From Brassica napus (taxonomy: Eukaryota; Streptophyta; Magnoliopsida; Brassicales; Brassicaceae), in the NCBI RefSeq assembly GCF_020379485.1, contig NC_063448.1, forward strand, positions 46,943,218 through 47,007,217: a stretch of DNA of 64,000 nt, read 5' to 3'. The translations under genes and the position numbers were made by a program. The notes beneath the pieces are model-generated. The model had not been told where the DNA came from, did no database searches, and saw only the letters and a program-made list of their open reading frames with translations. Below are positions 36,590 through 47,178 of the stretch, piece by piece; within the stretch, counting starts at the first letter, position 1, and every line of letters starts with the position of its first letter.

Positions 36590-37020
36590 ACGAGGGCGGT
36601 TTTCCTCGTGAGTTCGCCGTAAAAGAGGCTTTACGACGAATTAGCGAGGAACCACGTTTGCTCGTTACTCATCTGTCGTGACACATATTTCCTCGCTAAT
36701 TCGTCGTAACTTAGCAAGGAATATATTTCGCCGTAAAGACGAAGTAGATCATTTCGTCGTAAAGACCACGTCAATATTCCACGTAAGGAGGTCGCTATAT
36801 TTCCTCGTAAATACCTCGAAACGAGTTCCTCGTAAACTACACGTAAATACCTTGAAAGTGTTTCCTCACAAAATACACGGAACGACCACGAAAAGATTTC
36901 CTCGTAAAATACTCGTTTATCTTTCCTCGTTATTTCTTCGTAAATGTTTTCTCGTAAAATACTCGTTTACTATTTCTCGTCATTTCCTCGTAAGGTTTCC
37001 ACGTAAATAGGTCGTACATT
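36590..37020. repeat. CACTA 2 left subterminal repeats
   Basis: Dense short repeats of ttcctcgtaaa, acgtaaatac and acgaggaa in both orientations, followed by an AT-rich stretch to about 37190. The right side has the same motifs at 44130-44440. These are likely transposase-binding sites. Confidence 0.8.
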
Positions 37021-37197
37021 AGCTACGAATTTACTTCGTTTTTATTATTTTACAGAATTTAAAAATATAATTAAAAAATAATTAAAATTATTTAATTTAT
37101 TAATAAAATTAAAATTTAAAATAAAAATAAATCAATATGAAAATATTTTATATATAAATAAGTTTTGAATTTATAATAAAACAACCGGAAAAAAAAA

Positions 37198-38870
37198 CTA
37201 AGGGTCGTTCATCGCCTGGTAGAATTCATCACTCCTCCTCGTAACATCCGCCTCGTTATGTACGTCGGATGACTCGTCTCGAATGGGATGTTGTTGTCGC
37301 ATGTTCCTCAACATAGACTCCCATTCCGGATTTGTGGCCGCTGTAACGTCCAAGAAGCCCTCGACTCCACCCATACGAGATTTTGTCGCGGCCAACTCGT
37401 TACGCAGATGAGCGGACTCTCTACGCAGCTCAGTGACTTCATCATCCCGTCGCTGACCATAAGACGATGTCGCTTTCGGAACATCGTTGACGGAACCAAT
37501 CCCCAACGTCCGTCCCTTTTTTTTAGGGTCAACCTTAAAAACAAAAAATAAATATTGTTAGTAAAAATTTAAAGTTATATTAAATGAATAATAAAAAATT
37601 AAAATTTTTGAAAATTTACCTCGTCGTAAATCTTATCCACTTCAAGTGTGGATAAGGTGACGGGTACTCCGTCAGTAGACTGCTGGGTCAGCTGAGTCTG
37701 GCGGTCTTCAACCCGAGCAACCACGTCGTTGTAGATTTGCTTGGACTTGCCATCTCGTAAAGTTCCATAAGAGACGGAAGATGTCTCGTCTCTTTGGCCT
37801 AAAAAACATTTAAGAATGTTAGAATAAAATATATATATTAAAAAATTTATTTAATAAAATATTTAATTACCATTTCCAAACGGACACCGGCGTGGAGTTT
37901 TTGGCCCGTAGTGTGAAGCATCGGCCCGTTTCCGTGCTCATCGACCGTGTTACGGGAGTTAGAGCAAGCCTGGGCGATTCTAATGGAATCAGGAAGGCGC
38001 CAATAACGGATGAGGCCATCCCACACATCCGTTGTGAGCTCAGCGGGTTTGCCACGCTCATACCCCTTCACGATCCAGTCACCCTTCCAGTTGGAGACCG
38101 TGTCCAACAAGCGAAATTTCGCCTTCGCGTTAAACTTCTTCCTCACCCTCTCAGTGATCCCCAAGGCCCAATTATATTTTTGCTGTTGGAAAAAATAATT
38201 TAACAATTAGTTTTTTAGAAAGTATATATATAAATCATGAAAAAATTAAAGTATATATAATTAATTAATAGAAACTTACAGCGTAAATTTTGAACCACGT
38301 CTTTCTGACGTAGTGAGGCGTCTTACTCCAGTTCGGATGTGCCATGGAGAAGTAACCTTTGATCGTGTCGGTTACGTCCGATGCAAGACATCCGTCAACC
38401 CCCCACCTGGAAAATACAAATTTAAAATATAAATTATTTTTTAATGTTATAAAATAATTTTAAACGAATTAAAAAAAAATTAATGCAACATACCACAAAG
38501 TTCCGTCCGGTCGGTCGGGTTCGATGACTGGTAAACCTTCTCTGCCTGGCAGACGGAGAATGTCCTCTACATTGTACTGCGAGAAAGGAGCACTCGGAGG
38601 CACCATCAAATCGGGATGAATATCGGCGGCCATCAGAGGTGCCATCGGAGGAGGCACAGGAGGAGGCATCGTCGGATGAGCCATCGGGGAAGGCACATGA
38701 GGAGCCGATGGTGCACTAGAAGAAGTAGACCCAGAGACTCTCTGAGTGTACTGAGTCTCGGGGACAGTCTCCTGACCCGAAGAACCGGGGGCTGAAGAAG
38801 AGGCCGGTTCTAAACGACTACCCGGCTCACCGAAGATCTCTCTGTAATGGGCAATAAGTCTTCCTTTTCA
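37198..38870 (-). pseudogene. tnpA-like gene of CACTA 2
   Basis: Exon-like blocks on the minus strand. 38870-38469 is Pro/Ser-rich, including PPVPPPMAPLMAADIHPDL and EDILRLPGREGLPV, which parallels RQPGRDHLPYLTPYPYG of CACTA 1. 38400-38280 is a short block. 38206-37847 is a conserved core (FNAKAKFRLLDTVSNWKGDW, IRYWRLPDSIRIAQACSNSR). 37506-37198 is a C-terminal coiled coil ([20 protein letters not shown]). This is a plant En/Spm tnpA-type protein. Intron borders are plausible, but an intact spliced frame was not verified. Confidence 0.65.
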
Positions 38871-38879
38871 AACCTGAGA

Positions 38880-40370
38880 AAAAAATTAAATTTTTAAAAT
38901 TAACATCAATAGTATATTTCCCAACATTATCCACCTAATGAACACTAAATAACATAAAATCCGTAAACCTATCTAAATTCCCTATACTAATCATCTAATC
39001 TATCCTAAACTAACCAACTTAGAGAGGCTTACCATTGCTACGAAATTGAGAGGAAGTGGAGAGGAAGTAGAGAGGAAAGAAAGAGTGAGCGTCCGGGGGT
39101 ATATATAAGATTACATATCGTCGTAAATTCGTTATAAGGTTACGACGAAATAGCGAGCAGTTACAAAGGCCAGTGTTTTTCAATACGAGGAAATTGCGAG
39201 GAATCACAAAGGCCCGTGTTTTTATATACGTGGTATTAACGACGATTTTGCTTACGTGGAATTAACGAGCCTTGCTTTCCTATAAATATACCCACAACTT
39301 TCATTCTCAAACCACACACAAACTCCCAAATCACACTCTATCTCAAATCACATTCCTCAGCAAAATCATATTCAAATTATAAATATTTGAAGAAAATAGG
39401 AAAAGGAGAAGATATTAGAATTCATGTGGGCGAGACTTACGTATTATAATTGCTGGAAGTCTTGTCACATGTTAATCTGGTATTTTTCTCCTTTTCGTTT
39501 TTTTTCTAGTTTTTACACTGCGAGGTATTTACGACGATTTCTGCTTACGTTGTATTTACGACGATTTCATCCAACGTGGTCTTTACGACGATTTGAACTT
39601 ACGTGGAATTAATGAGTGTTTTGTTTAAAACTTTTTACGAGGTGTTTACGACGATTTCTGCTTACGTGGAATTAACGAGTATTATGTTTAAATCCCTAAA
39701 ATCCGAAACCTCTAAACCTCAAACCCCAAACCCCAAACCCCAAACCCCAAACCCCAAACCTGAAACCCCAAACCCAAAACCTCAAACCCCGAAACCTCTA
39801 AACCCCAAACCCCAAACCCCAAACTCGAAACCCCAAACCCCAAACCCCATATTCCAAACCCCAAACCCCAAACCCCAAACCCCAAACTCAATATTCCTTA
39901 TTTTCATATATTCCAAACTCCATCTTTATTTTTAAATTTCTTCGTTATTTCCTCGTTGGCTTACGAGGTATTTACGACGATTTCTGCTTACGTAGAATTT
40001 ACGACGATTTCTTATACGTGGTGTTTACGACGATTTGTGCTTACGTGGAATTAACGAGCCCCACGTTCTTTATTTTAATATTTCGTCGTTATTTCCTCGT
40101 TGGCTTACGAGTCCTTAACGACGATTTGTGCTTATGTGGAATTAACGAGTGTTATGTTTAAATCCCTAGAATCCTAAACCCTAAACCTCAAACCCTATAT
40201 TCCTTATTTTCTACTTCATATATTCCAAACCCCAACTTTATTTCCATTCCAAACCACAATTCTCACATTTGCTTATTCATAAAACAAACTCCCACATTAC
40301 CTTATTCATAAAACAAACCCCACATTATATTATTCATAAAACAAACTCCCTCATCTTATTCATAAAACAA
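38880..40370. repeat. CACTA 2 internal noncoding region
   Basis: Between the two gene relics. It contains repeats of acgtggaattaacgag and gtatttacgacgatttctgc at 39230-39270, 39525-39690, 39970-40050 and 40105-40150. These are the same motif classes as the element ends. The arrangement parallels the internal array of CACTA 1. It includes the ccccaaa array and several aaaacaaactcccac copies (40278-40360). Confidence 0.75.
39716..39897. repeat. (CCCCAAA)n telomere-variant microsatellite
   Basis: About 180 bases of ccccaaa heptamers with variants, ending at catattcc. Another short copy with true telomere-type ccctaaa words lies at 40165-40195. The plant telomere unit is CCCTAAA, so this is a one-base variant. 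The lysine/proline/threonine open frame through it is an artefact. Confidence 0.93.
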
Positions 40371-40375
40371 ATACA

Positions 40376-43300
40376 TCAATCGGATACATCGACATTCTCG
40401 TCAACACTAGAAACATCATCATTTTCATTAAACTCGTCTTCAACAGCTTCGTCTGTGGCATCATCGGTAAGATCTTCGTACTCGTAATTATGCGGATCAA
40501 TGAGAAGGATTTCATCAATTTCTTGTTCAGGTTCCTCGACTTCATTTATCTGTTCTTCTTGCAATGGTGGTTCTTCTCCACTGATGATTCGTCCTCGAGG
40601 TGTAACTTTGATCACTGCTAACCAATTTATACCTGAATCTCTCAATTCGAGGGTATGGAAGGAAGCTAACTTGGTCTGCTTGTGAAGCTAAGATGAAAGG
40701 CTCGAATTTGTTGTACCTTCGTCCACCGTTGACATCAACTACACAAGGTTAGACCGAACACTTCTGTTGACGACAGGGTCGAACCATTCACATTTGAAGA
40801 GGACGCATTTCAGCTTCAGTATCCCTGGAAATTCGAGTTCAATAATCTCCGTCAAGATCCCGTATAAATCTGTTTCCCCTTTCACACATATTCTATAGTT
40901 ACTGGTCGCCCGCTGTCTACCATACTCATATGTATGAAAAGTATAGCCTCGTGTGAAATACATCTGTGATGTGGTGACCTTTACAAGTGGAAATTGAATT
41001 ACTTCGTGTAACCACTTAGGATAATCTGCATCGTCGTCGTCATAATCAACCTGCAAAAATAAAGAGAATGTTAATGAAATACAGATCATGTATGAAAAAA
41101 AGTTTGAGTTAATACATGATTCCGCAACCACTTAATGAAGTGTTGATCTTTCCTTTTGTCTACGTCACTTGTGGATATACCAGGAAATGTTTCTTCGACT
41201 TGAGAAACAAATAGGCTGTAAAATCACATTTTATAGGAATGAATCTCTCGCAATTATACAATTAATTATACTTATATGTGTTTCGAAGTGTCAATATATG
41301 TTACCTTTCAAAATAACGCATCAATGGATCTTCGCAATTGAGTAGAATATAGGTGTGTGCACTATGAGCGTCTTGTTCACTCGACCACCAAACCTCTTTA
41401 TACTTCCCACCGAGTCGTCCAATCTGGCTAAAGATGTATGGAACACCAGCAACTGCATATGTTGGTGCAACACCACCATCATCATATCTTCTTGGAGCTC
41501 TTCTCCGGGTTCGTACTTTTGACGCAAAGTAGTACGATGTGAAGTGAGAAACTTCTTCCGTCAAACTTCCAGCAATTATAGAACCTTCAACTTTGGCGAG
41601 GTTCTTTGCTTTTCCCTTCAAATATTTCATGGCTTGCTCATACTTATACATCCATCCGTAATGTACAGGTCCACGAAGCAATGCCTCATGTGGGAGGTGG
41701 ACAGCTAGATGCTCCATGACGTCAAAAAATCTGGGAGGAAATATCTTCTCCAAGTTGCACAATAAGATGAGTATGTTCTCCTGAAACAGTTCCACAACTT
41801 CTTCTTTAAGAATGTGTGTGCTCAGATCCCTAAAAAATGCTCTAATGCCTTTTATATTCCAAAAAAAATTAAACACATTGTTAGTCATATATTATTTTGT
41901 AAATTATTATGATATAATACACTACGTACCTGCAAGTGCTTCATGTACGTTTGTTGGAAGTAGCTCCGCAAATGCAAAGGGCAGTAGTCGTTGCATAAAG
42001 ACATGACAATCATGACTCTTCATCCCGGAGAACTTTTGACCCTTTTCAACACATCTAGAGAGATTCGAAACATACCCATCAGGGAACTTCACTTCTGATG
42101 CCACCCAGTTGAACAACACCGACTTTTTTCTGAAGATAATCTGAATATCGGAACGGGAACTTGTCCATTGCTTTTAATATGTAACTCGCTTCTTGAGCAA
42201 ATATCCGGCAAGTCCAACCTCGATTTTATGTTGTCTTTTGTCTTCCCTGGGACATTCAATATTGTATTCATGATGTTCTCAAAGAAATTATTCTCTATAT
42301 GCATCACATCGAGGTTGTGGCGCAGAAGAAGATCCTTCCAATATGGCAACTCCCAAAATATACTCTTCTTGTGCCAGTTGTGATGAACACCGTAAGAATC
42401 AGGCATATTACGAGGGACATGCCAATTACCACCCCAACGAACTGTTTCGTTAGCTCCGTAGTAGTCGATTTGCGCTTCAATTTGTTCTCCAGTTAGATAT
42501 GGAAGAGGAGTGTCTCTCACAACCCTTTTGTGCCTAAACAAATTCTTGTTTCTTCGGTAAGGATGGCCAATGGGAAGAAATCGACGGTGATAATCAAACC
42601 AACTTGTCTTCCTACCATTCTTCAGTTGAAACGCATCTGTCGTTCTATTACAATATGGACAAGCTAATCTCCCATGTGTAGTCCATCCAGACAACATCCC
42701 ATAGGCAGTAAAATCACTTATGGTCCACAAAAGCATCACTAGCACCGTAAAATTTGTCTTCGTTGAACAGTCATACGTCCTCACCCCTGTTGACCACAAA
42801 TCCTTCAACTCTTTTATCAGTGGTTGTAGGAAAACATCCAGGGACCTTTTTGGATGGTTCGGACCAGGTATTAATATGGTCAAGAATAGCAACTTCCGTT
42901 GCATGCACATCTCCGGTGGCAGGTTGTATGGTGTAAGAAAGACTGGCCACAATGAATATTGTCTCCCTGACATTCCGAACGGACTAAATCCATCTGTGCA
43001 TAGTTCGAGATACACATTCCAGATATTGCTAGCGAAATCCGGATGTACTTTGTTGAAATGTTTACAGGCTCTTGCATCTGATGGATGAGTCATTTCACCA
43101 TCCGTCTGAGTATGCTCGGCATGCCATCTCATCTTTCCAGCAGTCTGCTCTGATTGATACAATCTTTTCAATATGTCTGTAATTGGTAGGTACCACATCC
43201 TTTGGTACGGTACCCTATTACGTCTCCGTCCTTGAGGCTTGAATCGTGGCTTCTTGCAGAATCGACATTCTTCTAGCTTCTCATCATCTCCCCAATAGAT

Positions 43301-44035
43301 CATGCAGTTGTCGATGCAAACATCTATCATCTCCGAAGGCAACCCAAGACTATAAACCAGTTTCTGAATCTCATAATAAGAATCAGCAGACACATTGTCT
43401 TCCGGCAAATACTCTTTAAACAAGTCCGCCCATTCGTTCATGCAACTTTCAGGTAGATTGTGATCAGTTTTAATATTCATCATTCTAGCAGCTAACGACA
43501 ATTTAGAGAGACCTTCTCTACAACCACTGTAAAGTGATTGATTCGCGGCGTTTAACATTTCGTAAAACTTTTTTGCATCTATATTAGGTTATTCATCTTC
43601 ATCATGAGCTACGAATGCATCAGCTACCATATCATGAACCCTATCATAATCTACCATCTCCTCCTGATGGTAACTATGTTCATTATGCAAATGATGATCA
43701 ACCGGTTCTTTTTCCTCAAAATTGCTATTACTACTACTAGCTTCATTCTGATCATAATTAAAATCTTCTCCATGTTGAAACCAGATATAGTAATTTGGCG
43801 TGAAACCTCTATTTATTAAATGCTTCCAAACATTTTCACGGTTTGCCAGTTTCGAATTGTTGCATTTCCGACAAGGACAGAACATCTTACCACTTTCTTG
43901 GGCGAGCGGTGTTGAATATGCTTGATGCATAAATGTCTCCAGACCCGCAAGGTATTCTTTCGTCACTCTCCTGTTAGCATCTCTATGCATATACATCCAC
44001 TTCCGCAACTCGTAAATAGTCCTGGAGCCAGCCAT
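40376..44035 (-). pseudogene. tnpD-type transposase of CACTA 2, lightly damaged
   Basis: ATG at 44035 (MAGSRTIYELRKWMYMHRDA), giving the transposase-associated domain (CPCRKCNNSK). A single in-frame TAA at 43589-43591 splits it from the 489-codon Transposase_21 core (43558-42089), which has KKPRFKPQGRR, HAEHTQTDGEMTHPSDARAC and the CPYC ligands. A one-base loss in an A run at about 42120 shifts the frame to LFNWVASEVKFPDGYVSNLS (42119-41922). DUF4218-type (41888-41301, FFDVMEHLAVHLPHEALLRG) and DUF4216-type (41131-40739, FKCEWFDPVVNRSVRSN) regions and an acidic tail (40645-40376) follow, partly across introns. Few lesions are visible for a protein of this size. Confidence 0.92.
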
Positions 44036-44455
44036 TTTTTTTTCTTTCACGTTTTTTGTTGTTGGTGTGTTTAAAATGATGTTCAAACATCCATATTTAT
44101 AGGAAATTTCGAATCAGGTAGTTGTAATTTTCCAATGAATTTACGACGAAAATTAATTAGGTGGCAAAAAAAAACTTGTAACACCTACAAAGTTGGTGGA
44201 TTCAAAATTTCCTCGCTAAATACACGTAAACTATTTCCTCGTAAATAACACGCAAAGTTTACGTCGTATTTACGAGGAAATAGTTTTTCCTCGTAAAATA
44301 CTCGTCAAATTACATCAACTTTACAACGGAACACTTTTGTCGTTACGTTACGAGGAAATAACGATGACTTTTGTTTTCCACGTAAGTTCCTCGTAAAATC
44401 GACGTAATTTTACGAAGATTATTTTTCCTCGTTAAGCATGTGTTTTCTTGTAGTG

Positions 44456-44995
44456 TCACTCTTTTATGGTTCGAGTTTATTTACATTAAACTCGACCTCT
44501 AAGTAGTTTTAAAGTTTGAGATAGTTTACCTATGAACTCCTTTTGATCTGAATGGGAAAGAGAGTTTGATCGCACGGGCAGCAACTCCTCTCGGCTTGAA
44601 CTCCTTGTTGATATTAGATTTTAATTCCCTCGGCTCATGAAACAACACGAGGAGCATTAGATAACATGAACGCCAACAAGATAACATGAATCAACTAAGG
44701 TATAATAAACTTATCTTGCACAGGAGTTGAGTTCGGCTAGAAAATCCTTGTTGGAATCGGATTTGGTTTCCAAATCAAATTGGCGCGCACTGTATCTTTG
44801 CGTGAGGGTGCGTCGGTGGTCAGATCGACAAGCGGTTTGCACTGACGGATTCGTCTCGGCGAGGGTTTCGATTTGATATCTTGATCGCCTGCTAGGTCCT
44901 CACGGTTTGAGAGAACGACCTCTTTGAAGTTCCGAGACAGATTTCTTTGCGTTTAGGGTTTGATGATTTTCGGCTGGGGCTTAAGGCTAAAGACT
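44456..44995 (-). other. Noncoding leader of copia 3, right part
   Basis: Continuation of the leader next to the primer-binding site. The minus strand has gene-leader character (ctaaacgcaaagaaatctgt, several ccgagac words) but no coding frame. Confidence 0.6.
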
Positions 44996-45010
44996 ATCGT
45001 GCTGATAACG
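44996..45010 (-). promoter_or_regulatory. Primer-binding site of copia 3
   Basis: On the plus strand atcgtgctgataacg, the sense of a tRNA-Ile-like anticodon arm. On the minus strand it reads cgttatcagcacgat, directly after the LTR, and is identical to copia 1 and copia 2. Confidence 0.65.
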
Positions 45011-45180
45011 TGTTATGAAAATAAGAGGAAAATCTGTATCTTTATTAGACAATAAAAAACTTTTTATATAGGGAATTATATAAGTATGAAATTATAATAC
45101 AAATATGGAGTAGAAAATACAAATACATAACAATATAAGTTTTCGAATATGGGATTTCCACCTCATCTTGGTTTATAACA
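45011..45180 (-). repeat. 5' LTR of copia 3
   Basis: 170 bp, TGTTATGAAAATAAG... ending ggtttataaca. Matches 31815-31982. Both copies keep a TATATA motif (ctttttatatag on the plus strand). Confidence 0.88.
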
Positions 45181-45750
45181 GGACAATTATATTCCATATA
45201 GTGACTGATATCAGAAATTAATGCTGACAAACCTCAACCCATGCGCTTAGAGAAAAGAAGATCTGTATTTACTTTTGTCACAAAAAAAGATTTGTATATC
45301 ACTTATTTTTTAACTTAGATTTGTATATTACTTGACAATCCAACAAGCTTTGTCGTGGATCGAGATGAGACAGCAGAGAAATGCCCATCTCTTGTTTCAA
45401 CACAGCAACTTTTATACCATAATTCCTATCTACATTTTTTATTTAAATATTAGTTTTTGTTGGTCTTGTTGTGAATCTAACGTTTTGTTCTTGTCGTAAT
45501 ACGTCAGGCTTGTAAAAACCACATATATATTCTAAGAATAATCATATTCTCATTAGAAATATTTCATCCAATACTTGCTCAACTAAACAGTAATGATCAC
45601 ATCTTGAAAAAAAACATTGCATCAAAGACTGCATTGAATATATATAGTACAAAACATTGCATTGAATAGATTCAGCTGGACGTAAGATCAAGAAAAAAGA
45701 TTCAAATGAGCGTATTTTGTTTCCCTATATATAATGGATAGTAAGAAGTG
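45181..45750. other. Intergenic DNA
   Basis: No gene. Contains one arm (45234-45251, tcaacccatgcgcttaga) of an 18-bp inverted repeat whose other arm is at 47207-47224. Confidence 0.5.
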
Positions 45751-45759
45751 GATAATCTA

Positions 45760-46528
45760 GGTGAGATGAAGCTTTCGTCGGTACTATATGGGGGTTTTAA
45801 TTATCTTTTTGGGTTTTGCCTCTGGGAAGCCTCGGATCTTTAAGTAGGCTTCGCCTGCTTTGTTTCCGAGAGAAGGTGACTCTTTTAGCATCTTTCTTGC
45901 CGGCTCCTTCCCCGCATCGTACGATTCTCTCGTTCGATGGCGGTTCTGTCTCTGGGTTCTTGAATGGTGACTCGGCTTGATTTTGTGTTTGATGGCTTGA
46001 TGTGACGGATGAGATCTCGATTTGTTCGGTTGATGCTCTCCGATGATCTGAAATCAAGGGATGATGGTGTATGAAGGGTGAGTGAAGGATTTTAATCGTC
46101 TAGGTGATGGCTTTGTTTCTGGATGAGGTCTCGACTTCTCGTCTGACGCTCTCCGGTGAAAACAAGCAAAGGTGATGAAGTGGTGAGTTTGGGTAAGCGC
46201 TTGCTCCCGACGAGGTCCGGTGAAGCGCCATTCAGTTTTCGGCGAGGTCCGGTGAAACGCCGTCCAGTCTCCAGCGTGATTCTCCTTGGCGGTTTCGGTG
46301 TGGGATCTTCTGACGCGTGTCGTACCTCGCTGTTGAGGTTTCGACACATGTGTCGCGTCACATGTTTTGGTTTGGGTCTTTTTTGGGCCTCTCCGGAGTT
46401 TGGGCCAGTGTTGGGCCATTAAGTTTTTTTGGGTCTGGGTGTTATGTTTCAATTTTATTGTTTAGTTTTCTGTTTGTAGTTGGACTTTTGTCTTTTTATA
46501 ATAATATTATCAGATAGAAAAAAAAAAA
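45760..46528 (+). mobile_element. Non-autonomous A-tailed retroposon, about 770 bp
   Basis: Flanked by the 9-bp direct repeat gataatcta (45751-45759 and 46529-46537), with an 11-A tail at the right end. The body is GC-rich compared with its flanks and has no reverse transcriptase. Its open frames on the minus strand (up to 132 codons) are basic, without a recognisable domain, and probably not genes. The size and structure fit a Sadhu-like or LINE-derived non-autonomous retroposon; I cannot assign the family. Confidence 0.65.
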
Positions 46529-46537
46529 GATAATCTA

Positions 46538-46937
46538 AAAACACGTGTGGTCCAACAGGTGATGTGACCCACGTGCGAATAAAAATGGTCAGTGGCTTGT
46601 GTATGGTTAGGACAGCGGCACAACACATGCTGCCCGTCATTGTGAAATTGGAACCGTCTTGATACTTTACTGACGCACAATTGCTGTGTACTTTCGTATA
46701 TATGATGATAAGTCATGCACCTTGCCATCTGTATTGATAAAATTGTCTAAATACATCCCTTAAATATCGGGCATCAGTTTTTGGGTGCACGAAGATGTTG
46801 TAATCTGGTTCAGTTGCACGCACGCCGTATTAAACAAATAAAACTGTAATTATACCATTCCGTTAAAATTCAAATCTAAAGTTTAATCTCCCATCGTCAC
46901 ACACACACATACACACATATATATATATATATGTTTC
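46538..46937. other. Intergenic DNA with short AC and AT runs
   Basis: Host sequence. A cacacacaca-type run and an (AT) run lie at 46898-46932, just before the SINE. No gene. Confidence 0.5.
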
Positions 46938-46955
46938 AACTACGAAAGTATCATT

Positions 46956-47160
46956 TTTTTTTTTAAAGGGTTAAACCCGGATCTATTAAAGACACAGACC
47001 TAACCCCCAGATGGAGGTACAACCCACGGATAGACCCTCTCCTGGGCATTCAAATGAGCCTAAAGCAATAGCCCATATCCGTGTGGCCAGCGGGGTTCGA
47101 ACCAGGGTTCGCCGTATTGGATTTATTCCCTCAAGCGCCACTGGACTACCACCACTGGTT
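46956..47160 (-). mobile_element. tRNA-derived SINE, 18-bp TSD
   Basis: Exact target duplication aactacgaaagtatcatt (46938-46955 and 47161-47178). The minus strand contains RNA polymerase III box A (tagtccagtgg) near its 5' end and box B (ggttcgaaccc) about 35 bases on. It ends in a poly(A) (T run 46954-46964). The length of about 205 bp and structure fit Brassicaceae tRNA-related SINEs. Confidence 0.93.
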
Positions 47161-47178
47161 AACTACGAAAGTATCATT

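Larger units (their letters stand above)
36567..44455 (-). mobile_element. CACTA (En/Spm) transposon 2, 7.89 kb
   Basis: Terminal inverted repeats begin CACTACAAGAAAACA at both ends (15 bp perfect; 26 of 29 positions match if extended to cttaacgagg). The expected 3-bp target duplication is imperfect (tct on the left, tca on the right). Subterminal sequence is rich in ttcctcgtaaa(t)ac motifs, different from those of CACTA 1. The minus strand carries a tnpD relic (44035-40376) and a tnpA-like relic (about 38870-37198). The tnpD is unusually well preserved. Confidence 0.93.
31815..45180 (-). mobile_element. Decayed Ty1/copia retrotransposon 3 (minus), split by CACTA 2
   Basis: Related LTRs lie at 31815-31982 and 45011-45180. 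On the minus strand the order is 5' LTR (right), primer-binding site, a long noncoding leader interrupted by CACTA 2, a short decayed pol, the conserved 3' block, a polypurine tract and the 3' LTR (left). I could not find a matching 5-bp TSD (gaacg on the left, ggaca on the right), so a boundary may have drifted or the flanks rearranged. The pol relic is only about 2 kb, so much of gag-pol has been deleted. Confidence 0.82.

Noticed and set aside
36678..37010. 110-codon ORF with repeated FPRK-type residues
   Set aside because: It is a translation of the CACTA 2 subterminal repeats.
39603..39935. 110-codon frame with repeated KPQTPNP
   Set aside because: It is a translation of the (CCCCAAA)n array.
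31809..45185. 5-bp target duplication for copia 3
   Set aside because: The adjacent bases (gaacg and ggaca) do not match. I did not force a duplication by shifting the ends.
46054..46452. 132-codon minus-strand ORF
   Set aside because: It lies inside an A-tailed noncoding retroposon, is antisense to it, and has no recognisable domain.
47080..47160. tRNA gene (ggttcgaacc box B)
   Set aside because: Box A and B belong to a SINE with A tail and target duplication. No cloverleaf with acceptor stem can be drawn.
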